Source: JAEUPI01 sp036520715
GTDB lineage: Bacteria > Pseudomonadota > Gammaproteobacteria > Burkholderiales > Burkholderiaceae_C
Direction: 5' to 3'
Assembly: GCA_036520715.1 (NCBI GenBank)
Contig: DATDJF010000361.1
Span: 1 to 44,045 of the forward strand
DNA: 44,045 nucleotides
The position numbers were made by a program, and so were the translations under genes. Below the pieces are notes generated by a model. That model was not told where the DNA came from. It did no database searches and saw only the letters and a list, made by a program, of their open reading frames with translations. Position 1 is the stretch's first letter. Each line of letters starts with the position of its first letter. Shown here piece after piece: positions 24,665 through 32,089 of the stretch.

Positions 24665-24895
24665 CGTCGTGTCCTCGCGTAGTCAGCGTGTCGGTGGCCG
24701 GCCGCGCGAATGCAGGCGGCGGTGACGCGACTATATCGACGGCAGCGCCCGCGGTCAGTGCAGCGCGGTCCAGGCCCCGTTGCGCTGGTGGGCCGGCCTT
24801 GCTGGTGACACTGGCGCACACGCTGGTGGTGCGCCGCTCGGCCTGAGTCCCTGCGCGGCACACGCCGCGCCGGCTGGCGCTACAGTGGCTTGACC

Positions 24896-25399
24896 ATGGC
24901 CGAATCCGCGCACTGGACCGTCGTCCCCGACACGCCGCACGACCTGGCCGCGGTGGCGCGCCAGTGCCGCCGGCTCGTGACCCAGCGTGCGCTGCTCGCG
25001 GCCGGCGTCGCGGCGGTGCCGGTGCCGGGCATCGACTGGCTCACCGACATCGGCATGCTGCTGAAGGTGATTCCCGAGATCAATCAGAAGTTCGGCCTCA
25101 CGCCCGAGCAGATCGAGCGCCTGGCGCCCGATCGGCAAGTGGCGGTGTTCAAGGCCATCTCGGCCGGCGGCAGCCTGTTGATCGGCCGCCTCGTCACGCG
25201 CGACCTCATCCTCACGGTGCTGAAGCTGGTCGGCATCCGCCTGACCACCAAGCAGGCGGCGAAGGTGGTGCCGATCGCCGGGCAAGCAGTGTCGGCGATG
25301 CTCACGTTCTCGGCGCTGAAGTACGTGTGCGAGCAGCACATCAAGCAGTGCATCGACGTCTCGCGGCAGCTTGCGTTGCCGCCGCCGGCACGATCCTGA
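24896..25399 (+). CDS. DUF697-like helical membrane-associated protein
   Basis: Encodes 167 residues from ATG (a TTG two codons earlier is possible). RALLAAGVAAVPVPGIDWLTDIGMLLKVIPEINQKFG in part resembles the DUF697/YcjF-type helix pair with its PxPG turn. The second half, KVVPIAGQAVSAMLTFSALKYV, is another hydrophobic pair. DUF697 domains are often linked to Era-like GTPases, but no GTPase is here. Likely inner-membrane-associated. The 231 bp between it and the divergent SDR show nothing else I can name. Confidence 0.6.
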   Translation: MAESAHWTVVPDTPHDLAAVARQCRRLVTQRALLAAGVAAVPVPGIDWLTDIGMLLKVIPEINQKFGLTPEQIERLAPDRQVAVFKAISAGGSLLIGRLVTRDLILTVLKLVGIRLTTKQAAKVVPIAGQAVSAMLTFSALKYVCEQHIKQCIDVSRQLALPPPARS

Positions 25400-25515
25400 C
25401 GGCGGGGCGCAACGGCGCTGGAAGGGGCGGCGGCGCCAGGCGACTGGCCTCGGTGTTCGGCACCGGCATCTGACGCGCTGACGCGGCGCTCGATTCAGCG
25501 CTTCTTTCGCCGCTG

Positions 25516-25531
25516 TGTGCGCTGTCAGACA
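25516..25531 (+). promoter_or_regulatory. CRP-type dyad, copy 1 (before DUF3309 gene)
   Basis: TGTGCGCTGTCAGACA, flanked by TG before and GATGA after. It matches the shared TGT-N10-ACA motif and points toward the DUF3309 gene starting 62 bp after the end of the dyad. Including flanks it matches the copies before the two paralogous Crp/Fnr genes at 18 of 23 positions. Confidence 0.65.
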
Positions 25532-25593
25532 GATGAGGCCATGCCCGGCCCCGCACAGTCGGTACTTGATTGACAACGACTCAAGGCGACTCC

Positions 25594-25758
25594 ATGAGCT
25601 CGGCAACCATAACGATCACGCTGATCGTATTGATCATATTGGCCATTGGCGCCATGCCGACCTGGGCTCACAGCCGCAGCTGGGGCTACGCACCCAGTGG
25701 GGGCCTGGGTTTGATCGCGTTCGTCGTCCTGGTGATGCTGGCGACGGGACAGCTGTGA
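25594..25758 (+). CDS. DUF3309 family small membrane protein, copy 1
   Basis: Encodes 54 residues: one or two short hydrophobic helices around the invariant core PTWAHSRSWGYAPSGGLGL. DUF3309 proteins are tiny inner-membrane proteins common in Proteobacteria, with no known function, often in stress clusters. A second copy lies at 31761-31919 on the other strand with the same core and closely similar DNA. An in-frame ATG at 25570 would add eight residues but has a poorer ribosome site. A CRP-type dyad is upstream. Confidence 0.85.
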   Translation: MSSATITITLIVLIILAIGAMPTWAHSRSWGYAPSGGLGLIAFVVLVMLATGQL

Positions 25759-25772
25759 CGGGAGCGCTGGCC

Positions 25773-26072
25773 ATGACCACACCTCCCTCACCCGTGCCCG
25801 GCGACGCCGAGACCCCGGAGCCGTTCTTTCACCTGCCTTCGGGTACCGTGCGATTCTGGGTCCCGGTGAATGGTCAGTTCGTCGGCTCCAGCATCCGCCG
25901 CGAGATCCTGCACTACCGGTACCACGCCACGCAGACCGACGACGACCCGATGGTGACCTACGCGGCGAACCTGGCCGAAATCCACGCCGCCGTGCGACGC
26001 CGTGTGGCCAAGGGTTCGATCGAGCCGGTGATGCTGCGCGACGCCGACCTCCAGGCTGCGCCGAGAACCTAG
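25773..26072 (+). CDS. Small DUF1488-like protein
   Basis: Encodes 99 residues. The run GTVRFWVPVNGQFVGSSIRR, followed by a His/Tyr-rich helix and a C-terminal helix IHAAVRRRVAKGSIEPVMLRD, resembles the DUF1488 pattern (small cytoplasmic proteins of unknown role); I hold this loosely. It starts 14 bp after the DUF3309 stop, with GGAG upstream, so the two form an operon. After it, 112 bp without a gene hold nothing I recognise. Confidence 0.55.
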   Translation: MTTPPSPVPGDAETPEPFFHLPSGTVRFWVPVNGQFVGSSIRREILHYRYHATQTDDDPMVTYAANLAEIHAAVRRRVAKGSIEPVMLRDADLQAAPRT

Positions 26073-26184
26073 GTAACCATCCGGTTGCGCGAGTCCAGGC
26101 GATAGGGTGGCAGCGTAGACAGGCGCGGGTCGTGGCGCAAGAAGTGGTCACGGACACGCCCGCAGGCATGCCGATGGGACGCGG

Positions 26185-26310
26185 CTACTTCCTGAGCGGA
26201 GCCGGCGTCGCGGTGGCCGGCGTCGGCGTCGAACCGCTTGGCGCCAGCGGCATGGCCGGCGCCTTCTTTGGTTTCTTGGCTTCCTTGTTGCCGCGTTGGC
26301 CCTTGGACAT
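26185..26310 (-). CDS. Very small basic protein (41 residues)
   Basis: Starts MSKGQRGNKEAKKPKKAPAM and ends in a Pro/Thr/Ala tail. It is strongly basic at the N-terminus and disordered at the C-terminus. Tiny proteins beginning MSKGQ(R/K)GNKEAKKPK are, to my knowledge, frequent in Burkholderiales and have no known function; nucleic acid or ribosome binding would fit the charge but is a guess. GGGAG lies seven bases before the ATG. A 69-codon frame on the opposite strand (26132-26341) covers the same DNA and is rejected. It lies 48 bp downstream of the next minus-strand gene. Confidence 0.75.
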   Translation of the reverse strand: MSKGQRGNKEAKKPKKAPAMPLAPSGSTPTPATATPAPLRK

Positions 26311-26358
26311 GCTCGTCTCCCTCATCGCAACGGTTGCTTGATCATGCTGGGCTGTCTG

Positions 26359-26712
26359 CTAAGCAGTGGTCAGCAACACTGCGCACGCCCTGGCCACGGC
26401 CGACACCCGCTCCGCCGAGTTGGTTCCCGGCACCGTTGCCCAACCGCTCTTCTCGACGAAGTCGCCCTGCGACCATGCATCGACCTTCCTGAGCGCAGCC
26501 AGATTGGCTGCCGAGTCCCCCGCGCGCTGGAACTTGTCGACGCACACAGGGGCGAGCGCCACCACGACAGCCTCGTTGACCCGCGTCAGCGCCGCCGCTT
26601 CGGCCTTGCCGCCCGTGATCCATCCGCCCCAGCTGAATCCGACAATCGCCAGTGCAACGGCTCCGCCTGCGAAGCCCCACAGGACCGGCTTTGTTTCGAT
26701 GGGAATCTTCAT
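26359..26712 (-). CDS. Conserved small membrane-anchored protein
   Basis: Encodes 117 residues. One N-terminal helix (VLWGFAGGAVALAIVGFSWGGW) anchors it in the inner membrane without a cleavage site; the rest is a periplasmic helical domain with two widely spaced Cys (PVCVDKF and ARACAVLL) that may pair. Unnamed proteins of this shape occur beside CsbD/DUF883 stress genes in Burkholderiales and rhizobia. AAAGGA precedes the ATG. A CRP-type dyad (26821-26836) lies upstream in the correct orientation. Confidence 0.75.
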   Translation of the reverse strand: MKIPIETKPVLWGFAGGAVALAIVGFSWGGWITGGKAEAAALTRVNEAVVVALAPVCVDKFQRAGDSAANLAALRKVDAWSQGDFVEKSGWATVPGTNSAERVSAVARACAVLLTTA

Positions 26713-26820
26713 GACAGTCCTTTCAGGGACGCAGATGCGATCGGCGCGAACCCGCGCCGCATCAACTAGACGATGGCCGACTGCAATGATCTGAGCCTAC
26801 GTTTTACTTTCCTTGTGGTC

Positions 26821-26836
26821 TGTCTGCCAGTGCACA
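26821..26836 (-). promoter_or_regulatory. CRP-type dyad, copy 2
   Basis: On the minus strand TGTGCACTGGCAGACA, followed by GACC. It is directed at the gene starting at 26712, 108 bp away. Confidence 0.6.
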
Positions 26837-26934
26837 TTGGCGGCGTTGCGCACCAGCGGCGTGCCGCGCCGAGTAGAGGCGCATGCCTTTCGATCCGCAG
26901 CAGCGGCCACGCGACATCGGCAGTGCGCACAGTC

Positions 26935-26950
26935 TGTTCGGCAACGCACA
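26935..26950 (-). promoter_or_regulatory. CRP-type dyad, copy 3
   Basis: On the minus strand TGTGCGTTGCCGAACA, followed by GACTG. It agrees at 18 of 21 positions with the copy upstream of the SOUL gene (33951-33971). It lies 99 bp before the histidine kinase ATG, in reverse orientation to it. Confidence 0.65.
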
Positions 26951-27049
26951 GTCAATCGCGGTGTCGCTGGCAGAGACTTCAAAGTTCTCCCAATGCAGTG
27001 CCTTTGCTGCGAAGGATTCGCAGTCGCTCTCGACCGCGAGCGAGGCCCC

Positions 27050-28831
27050 ATGGATGCGTTGAAGGACTTTGCTGTTGACTGCGTCCCGCTGGAGTCGGTG
27101 CTGTGCACCGAGGAGTTGCAGCGTCGCCCGAGACGAGCGCCGGACTACCAGGCCGAGAACCAGGCTCTGCGCGACTTGGCCAACGCGTTGACCACCTCAC
27201 CCGAGCGCGTGCTGCAAGAGCTGGTCGAAATTGCGCTCGTGTTGTGCCGCGGTCATTCCGCGGGGGTCAGCCTGCTCGAGCAAGGCGACCCAGGCTGCGT
27301 GTCTGCGCTGGGAGACCACTTTCGCTGGCACGCAGTCTCCGGCCAATGGGCGCCCTTGGTCTGGAACACCACCACGCCTCGCGATCACGGGCCCTGCGGC
27401 ACCGTGCTTGACAAGAATGCCACCCTGTTGATGTGCAACGCCCACCGCTGCTTCACGCAGTTCGCGGGTGTTCGTCCAATGCTGGTCGAAGGCCTGCTGG
27501 TCCCGTTCTACGTCGCCGGGCGAGCTGTGGGCACGGTCTGGGTGGTGGCTCACGACGAAACCCGCCAATTTGATGGCGAAGATCAGCGGCTTCTTGAAAG
27601 CCTTGCCACGTTCGCGGCGATGGCGTACCAGGCTCAACTATTTGTCACCGCCCAGGCGAAGACCAACCGTGAGCTGAAGGCCGAAGTCGTCGACCGCCAG
27701 CGCGCCGAAGCGGCATTGCGGGAAGCCGACCACCGCAAGGACGAATTCCTGGCCATGCTGGCGCACGAACTGCGCAATCCGCTGAACCCGATCAGCAATG
27801 CGCTGCAGATCTTGCGTATCACCAAAAGCACGGACGAGACCATCCGTTCAGCGTGCGAGGTGATGCAGCGCCAGCTCTCGCAGATCGTGCTGTTCGTGGA
27901 CGATTTGTTCGAAGTGAGCCGCATCAGCCGAGGCTCGGTTCCGCTGCGCAAGGGAACGATCGAACTGGCATCCCCCGTCCATCACGCCGTGGAAGCCGCG
28001 CGCACGCTGTTCGAGGGGCGGCAACAGGAACTGACGGTCGAATTGCCGCCGCAACCGATATTCATGAGCGCCGACCCGAGCCGGCTGGCACAGGTGGTGG
28101 GCAACCTCCTGACCAACGCCTCCAAGTTCACCGACCAGGGCGGCCGCATCGGGCTCACCGTCGAACGAGAAGGTGAACAGGCCGTCATCCGAGTGCGCGA
28201 CAGCGGCATCGGCATTGCCGCCGACCAGTTGGATCATATTTTCGAGTTGTTCATGCAGGTCGATCGTTCGCTGGAACGTTCGACCAGCGGGCTGGGCGTC
28301 GGCTTGACGCTCGTGAAGGGTCTCGTCGAGATGCACGGCGGCACGGTGGAAGTGCGCAGTGAAGGCATCGGGCGAGGCAGCGAGTTCGTGGTGCGCCTGC
28401 CCAACCTGGTTGAAACGCCCAGGTCACAACCCAGTTCGGCTGTCGGCCAGCCGAAGCTCAAGACGCTGCGCCGCATCCTGGTTGTCGACGACAACCGGGA
28501 CTCGGCGGAGTCGCTTGCCACACTCTTGCGGCTGCGGGGCAACGAGACGCACACGGCCTACGACGGACTGGAGGCGGTGCAAGCGGCAGCGACGCTGCAC
28601 CCCGACGTGGTCCTGATGGATATCGGCCTGCCGAAGCTGAACGGCTACGAAGCGGCCCGGCGCATCCGACGGCAGCCGGGGGGCACCGGCATCGTGCTGG
28701 TGGCATTGACCGGCTGGGGCCAGGACGAAGACCGCAACAAGTCAAGAGAAGCAGGGTTCAACTGCCACTTGGTGAAGCCGGTGGACCACGACGTCCTGAC
28801 GGCACTGCTGGCCGACTCGATGGTCAGCTAG
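27050..28831 (+). CDS. Soluble hybrid histidine kinase (GAF-HisKA-HATPase-REC)
   Basis: Encodes 593 residues with no membrane segment. Residues about 45-200 are a GAF-type sensor (LVEIALVLCRGHSAGVSLLE ... GLLVPFYVAGRAVGTVWVVAHD). A short coiled coil leads to HisKA with DEFLAMLAHELRNPLNPI (phospho-acceptor His239). The ATPase domain has the N-box NLLTNASKF and the G-boxes DSGIGI and GLGVGLTL. The C-terminal receiver has VVDDNRDSAESL, the acceptor Asp524 in VLMDIGLP, and Lys in HLVKPVDH. The lone GAF domain suggests sensing of a cytoplasmic signal. The ATG at 27050 is the first with a plausible ribosome site. A second kinase gene follows after 32 bp. Confidence 0.9.
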   Translation: MDALKDFAVDCVPLESVLCTEELQRRPRRAPDYQAENQALRDLANALTTSPERVLQELVEIALVLCRGHSAGVSLLEQGDPGCVSALGDHFRWHAVSGQWAPLVWNTTTPRDHGPCGTVLDKNATLLMCNAHRCFTQFAGVRPMLVEGLLVPFYVAGRAVGTVWVVAHDETRQFDGEDQRLLESLATFAAMAYQAQLFVTAQAKTNRELKAEVVDRQRAEAALREADHRKDEFLAMLAHELRNPLNPISNALQILRITKSTDETIRSACEVMQRQLSQIVLFVDDLFEVSRISRGSVPLRKGTIELASPVHHAVEAARTLFEGRQQELTVELPPQPIFMSADPSRLAQVVGNLLTNASKFTDQGGRIGLTVEREGEQAVIRVRDSGIGIAADQLDHIFELFMQVDRSLERSTSGLGVGLTLVKGLVEMHGGTVEVRSEGIGRGSEFVVRLPNLVETPRSQPSSAVGQPKLKTLRRILVVDDNRDSAESLATLLRLRGNETHTAYDGLEAVQAAATLHPDVVLMDIGLPKLNGYEAARRIRRQPGGTGIVLVALTGWGQDEDRNKSREAGFNCHLVKPVDHDVLTALLADSMVS

Positions 28832-28863
28832 CCGGCATCCCACTTCCAGGATGCGAGTTGAAG

Positions 28864-30219
28864 ATGGATGTCCTCACGATCGTCAAGCGGAGTCCGTTCG
28901 TCGTGCCGCTGGCCTGCCTGGCGACAGCGGCCATGGTGTTCATCAGCGAGGCCTCCTATTGGCAGGCGGCCGGCACGCTCGACGCGCTCGGCACGATGGC
29001 GACGGCGCGCATCCACATTCAGAGTCTGGAGCGCGATATCCAGAGCGCCGAGGCCGGCCGGCGTGGCTACCTGCTGAGCGGCGACAGCGAGTACCGCAGG
29101 CCTTACGACAACGCGCTCATTGAGATCGGTGCGTCGCTGGGCTTCCTGCGGCGGCACTACAGCGCCGACCCGAAGGCCAGCGTGGTGGTCGACCAGCTGA
29201 GCGACACGATCGAGACCGCGCGCTCGCAACTCGCGGCGTCGCTGCAACCGTTCGACGCGGGCCAACGCAAGAGCAGCGCGGAGATCGCCCGCAGCGCCAT
29301 CGGCAAGCGGCAGATCGATGCCATCCACACGCTCAGCGCTGAACTGCTGGAGTACGAGTCGCGCAGCGTGGAGGCGGGGCGCAGCAACATCTATCAAACA
29401 CTGATGCTCAGCCGCATCGGTGTGGCGGTGCTGAGCGGCTTCAGCCTGCTGGCGCTGGCGCTGTACCTGCGGCAAGGGTCGTTGCTCGACCGGCACCGCC
29501 AGGAACAACAACACCTCGTGCAGGTCGAGCGCGACAGTCTGGAGGGGGTGGTCGTGCGGCGCACAGCGCAGCTGACCGAGCTGGCGCTGCACCTGCAGAC
29601 GGCGCGCGAAGACGAGCGCGGCCGCCTGGCCCGCGACCTGCACGACGAACTGGGCGCATTTCTCACTTCGGCCAAGCTCGACGCGGCGCGCATCAAGTCG
29701 CGCCTCGCAGGCAAGGCGCCCGAGGCGCTGGAGCGGCTCGCCCACCTGATCGAGACGCTCAACAGCGGCATCGCCATGAAACGCCGCATCATCGAAGACC
29801 TGCGCCCGTCGGCGTTGGACAACCTGGGGCTGGTGGTCGCGCTGGAGATCCTCGCCCGCGAGTTCGCCGAGCAGTCCGGGATCAAAGTTCATCAAGCGCT
29901 CGAACCGGTTGAGCTGGAGGCCGATGCCGAGCTGGTGGTGTTCCGCCTGGTGCAAGAGGCCCTCACCAATATCGCCAAGTACGCCAAGGCCAGGCAAGTC
30001 TGGGTCAGCCTGGCCATGCAGGACGGGCACGTACAAGTCTCGGTGCGCGACGACGGCGTCGGCTTCGACACCACGAAACAATCGACATCAGCCCACGGCC
30101 TCGTGGGCATGCGCTTTCGCGTCGAGGCCGAAGGCGGCAGCCTGACCCTGCAATCAGCGCCCGGAGCGGGCACGTCGATTCGGGTTTCGCTGCCGGCCGC
30201 GGCGCCGGTGGCTGCCTGA
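28864..30219 (+). CDS. CHASE3-type sensor histidine kinase of the NarX/DegS class
   Basis: Encodes 451 residues (a TTG at 28858 would add two). Transmembrane helix 1 (about 13-30) and helix 2 (about 183-200) bracket a periplasmic helical CHASE3 domain with the typical ERDIQSAEAGRRGYLLSGDSEY region. The kinase core is HisKA_3: ARDLHDELGAFLTSAKLD, with His260. The ATPase has EALTNIAKYAKA, DDGVGFD and GLVGMRFRVEAEGG. Such kinases normally pair with LuxR-type response regulators, but none is in the window; the upstream hybrid kinase carries only a receiver without an output domain. The pair may form one pathway. Confidence 0.9.
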   Translation: MDVLTIVKRSPFVVPLACLATAAMVFISEASYWQAAGTLDALGTMATARIHIQSLERDIQSAEAGRRGYLLSGDSEYRRPYDNALIEIGASLGFLRRHYSADPKASVVVDQLSDTIETARSQLAASLQPFDAGQRKSSAEIARSAIGKRQIDAIHTLSAELLEYESRSVEAGRSNIYQTLMLSRIGVAVLSGFSLLALALYLRQGSLLDRHRQEQQHLVQVERDSLEGVVVRRTAQLTELALHLQTAREDERGRLARDLHDELGAFLTSAKLDAARIKSRLAGKAPEALERLAHLIETLNSGIAMKRRIIEDLRPSALDNLGLVVALEILAREFAEQSGIKVHQALEPVELEADAELVVFRLVQEALTNIAKYAKARQVWVSLAMQDGHVQVSVRDDGVGFDTTKQSTSAHGLVGMRFRVEAEGGSLTLQSAPGAGTSIRVSLPAAAPVAA

Positions 30220-30329
30220 GTCCTTGCCGCCTTCAAGCTCCCGCGGGCTGGCCCGATCTGGCGCTCACGTCTGTGGGCGCCGTCCTACGCCGGTTCTCTT
30301 GCCGTCCCACAACTATCCGGCTGCTCCAC

Positions 30330-30354
30330 CTATCGCTTATGCATGCAGCGATAG
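30330..30354. promoter_or_regulatory. Inverted repeat upstream of DUF1328 gene
   Basis: CTATCGCT (30330-30337) and AGCGATAG (30347-30354) are perfect arms around TATGCATGC, 88 bp before the DUF1328 ATG. It is A/T-richer than its surroundings. It could be an operator or a hairpin in the leader; it does not match the CRP-type dyad. Confidence 0.45.
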
Positions 30355-30442
30355 CGAGACTGGATGGTTCGCAGCGGACCCCGGTTGCGAACCCGCAGGC
30401 GCACCAGTAAGGCGCGCCGACCTTCCAGACAGGAGCTTCGCC

Positions 30443-30607
30443 ATGCTGCACTACGCCGTTGTGTTCTTCGTCATCGCCCTGATCGCCGCGTTGTTCGGCT
30501 TTGGCGGCATTGCCGCCAGCGCAGTGGGCATCGCCAAGATCCTCTTCGTCGTGTTCGCCGTGCTGACGGTGGCGAGCCTGCTGTTCGGGCTGATCCGCAG
30601 CAGCTGA
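30443..30607 (+). CDS. DUF1328 family small membrane protein
   Basis: Encodes 54 residues in two hydrophobic helices: MLHYAVVFFVIALIAALFGF, then GIAKILFVVFAVLTVASLLFGL. This is the complete DUF1328/YtjA pattern including GFGGIAASAVGIAKI. These are inner-membrane proteins of unknown function, frequently induced by osmotic or general stress. AGGAG at 30431-30435 sets the start. The DUF883 gene follows 85 bp later. Confidence 0.9.
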   Translation: MLHYAVVFFVIALIAALFGFGGIAASAVGIAKILFVVFAVLTVASLLFGLIRSS

Positions 30608-30692
30608 ACGTGTTGGCCTGCAGCCTGGCAATCAGATTCAGGATCGGCACCTGGCGTTCACACGCCGTTTGATCTCACACCAAGGAATCTTC

Positions 30693-31064
30693 ATGATGTT
30701 CGGCAAGTCAACCCCATCGAACGCCAATGCGGCAGACGCAGCGGCCCCACCGGTCGAGCACGCGCTGCAATCCACCCAACGGCTTGCCGATCGGGCGCTG
30801 GACAAACTGTCAAGCACCGCGCAGGACCTGCGTGAACAGGTTTCGCCATTGCTGGAACGTGCCGGCGAACAGGCCAGCGCGCTGGCGCAGCGCGGCGTGG
30901 ATGCGGTGCGCGACCGCTCGTTGCAGGTGCGCGACCAGGCGCTGCGCGCATCCGACGGTACGCTGAACTACATCAAGGACGAGCCGGTCAAGGCCGTCTT
31001 GATCGCCGCGGCTGCCGGTGCTGCGCTGATGGCTTTGCTGGGCTGGTTGCGCAAGTCCACTTGA
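30693..31064 (+). CDS. DUF883 (ElaB/YqjD-like) membrane-anchored protein
   Basis: Encodes 123 residues from the first of two adjacent ATGs after AAGGA. A long charged helical part (residues 25-90, QRLADRALDKLSSTAQDLRE and similar) is followed by YIKDEPVKAVLIAAAAGAALMALLGWLRKS, a C-terminal membrane anchor with the DEP motif of the family. Enterobacterial relatives bind ribosomes at the membrane in stationary phase; the same role here is inference. The upstream in-frame ATG at 30669 lacks a ribosome site. Confidence 0.9.
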   Translation: MMFGKSTPSNANAADAAAPPVEHALQSTQRLADRALDKLSSTAQDLREQVSPLLERAGEQASALAQRGVDAVRDRSLQVRDQALRASDGTLNYIKDEPVKAVLIAAAAGAALMALLGWLRKST

Positions 31065-31125
31065 GTGCAAGGTCGTGATGGGTCCTTGCTTCGGTCGCCA
31101 ACCAGCCTGGCGTGGACCCTCACTG

Positions 31126-31323
31126 CTAACGTTGCCAGCGGCTTCGACCCACCGGCGGGCCCTTGCGGACGGGTCGCGCGGGTGCGGGCGACGGCTTGGC
31201 CGTGACAGGACCCGATGCAGCCACGTTGCCCGGTGGCGGCGAACCCTCGGCGGTGAAGTCGGCCTGTTGCTGCGCCAGTGTGCTGGGCTCGATGCGCCGC
31301 TTTGGTTTGGGTCGGATCATCAT
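31126..31323 (-). CDS. Small basic disordered protein
   Basis: Encodes 65 residues starting MMIRPKPKRRIEPSTLAQQQ. It is Lys/Arg/Pro-rich at both ends (VRKGPPVGRSRWQR) with no predicted fold. AGGAG lies nine bases before the first of two ATGs. I cannot name a family, but the codon pattern and ribosome site suggest a real gene, like the other tiny basic protein at 26185. It is convergent with DUF883, 61 bp apart. Confidence 0.6.
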   Translation of the reverse strand: MMIRPKPKRRIEPSTLAQQQADFTAEGSPPPGNVAASGPVTAKPSPAPARPVRKGPPVGRSRWQR

Positions 31324-31374
31324 GAACGTTCTCTCCTGAATGCGGGCCAGCAAGCGGTCCGCACGCGGCAACCG

Positions 31375-31614
31375 CTACCGCCGCTCTCGCATGGCGGCTC
31401 CCTCGCCGCAAAAGAACCAATACTCAATGGACTCACGGCCTACGGAGCCGGACTTTGCGCCACCTGATGTTGTGGGTGGCGCTCGACTGCTCATTGCGTC
31501 CCACTGTTTCGCCGCGGCCAGGATGTTGCCGCCGATCTCAGCGCTGGATGTCACCTCGCCTACCCTTCCCGGCAGGTCGGAGGCGAATTCGCGCTCGGTG
31601 TCAGGCAAAGGCAT
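31375..31614 (-). CDS. Small hypothetical protein
   Basis: A possible 79-residue protein, MPLPDTEREFASDLPGRVGE..., with no recognised family, no signal peptide and an odd C-terminus (EYWFFCGEGAAMRERR). The ribosome site is poor. What supports it is a CRP-type dyad (31690-31705) 75 bp upstream in the orientation used by the other genes of the set, and a same-strand neighbour 51 bp downstream. A frame on the other strand (31340-31708) is less convincing. Confidence 0.45.
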   Translation of the reverse strand: MPLPDTEREFASDLPGRVGEVTSSAEIGGNILAAAKQWDAMSSRAPPTTSGGAKSGSVGRESIEYWFFCGEGAAMRERR

Positions 31615-31689
31615 AGGTGATCTCTGTTGCAAGTTTGCGTTTCATCGGCACCCCCAGTCCGAATATTGCCCATCGCGTGATGGGTCGTA

Positions 31690-31705
31690 TGTTCGCCAGC
31701 GCACA
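31690..31705 (-). promoter_or_regulatory. CRP-type dyad, copy 4
   Basis: On the minus strand TGTGCGCTGGCGAACA, the most symmetric copy: reading its complement, TGTTCGCCAGCGCACA, gives the same base at 12 of 16 positions. Directed at the small gene starting at 31614. Confidence 0.65.
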
Positions 31706-31760
31706 TAGCATGGCCGGGCGGGTGGGCGTCGCGGGTTGCGAGCCGCAGTTGGCCAACCCG

Positions 31761-31919
31761 CTACAAGCGTCCCATCGCCACCAGCACGAGGAGGATGATG
31801 ACGATCAAGCCCAAGCCACCGCTGGGCGCGTAGCCCCAGCTGCGGCTGTGGGCCCAAGTCGGCATCGCGCCGACCAGCATCAGGATCAGAACGATCAACA
31901 GAATGGTTCCCAGGCTCAT
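31761..31919 (-). CDS. DUF3309 family small membrane protein, copy 2
   Basis: Encodes 52 residues. The hydrophobic start MSLGTILLIVLILMLVGA is followed by the same PTWAHSRSWGYAPSGGLGL core as copy 1 and a second hydrophobic run. AAGGAG lies six bases before the ATG. The core DNA of both copies is nearly identical, whereas the flanking helices differ, indicating either recent duplication or strong selection on the core. A further CRP-type dyad lies 88 bp upstream. Confidence 0.9.
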   Translation of the reverse strand: MSLGTILLIVLILMLVGAMPTWAHSRSWGYAPSGGLGLIVIILLVLVAMGRL

Positions 31920-32006
31920 GGAAGTCTCCTTCGGGTGGCCAATAGCGCAGTTCGTGTCGTGTGCCAAGCGTTCGCTGTTAGCGTAGGCGCACGCCATGCT
32001 CAGTTC

Positions 32007-32022
32007 AGTGCGCTGGCAGACA
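32007..32022 (+). promoter_or_regulatory. CRP-type dyad, copy 5 (one end base off)
   Basis: AGTGCGCTGGCAGACA: the first base is A instead of T; all other key positions agree. It lies upstream of DUF3309 copy 2 but in reverse orientation to it. Confidence 0.5.
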
Positions 32023-32089
32023 TAGGTGCGTATTCGTTGCGTACGGCAGCAATCGACCGCCCGCAGTTGCAGCGAACGCGGATGAGGCT

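Larger units (their letters stand above)
26713..27049. other. 337-bp divergent intergenic region with two CRP-type dyads
   Basis: No gene is convincing here. The open frame of the histidine kinase extends leftwards through it, but that part is Arg/Ala-rich and lacks a start signal. It separates the minus-strand membrane protein from the plus-strand kinase and contains dyads at 26821-26836 and 26935-26950, so it probably holds both promoters. Confidence 0.6.

Noticed and set aside
26132..26341. 69-codon plus-strand frame with a hydrophobic look
   Set aside because: The minus strand encodes the MSKGQRGNK small protein with a good ribosome site; the plus frame has none.
31068..31091. GCAAGG/CCTTGC inverted repeat after the DUF883 gene as a terminator
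   Set aside because: Only 6 bp of stem with an 11-nt loop and no T-run.
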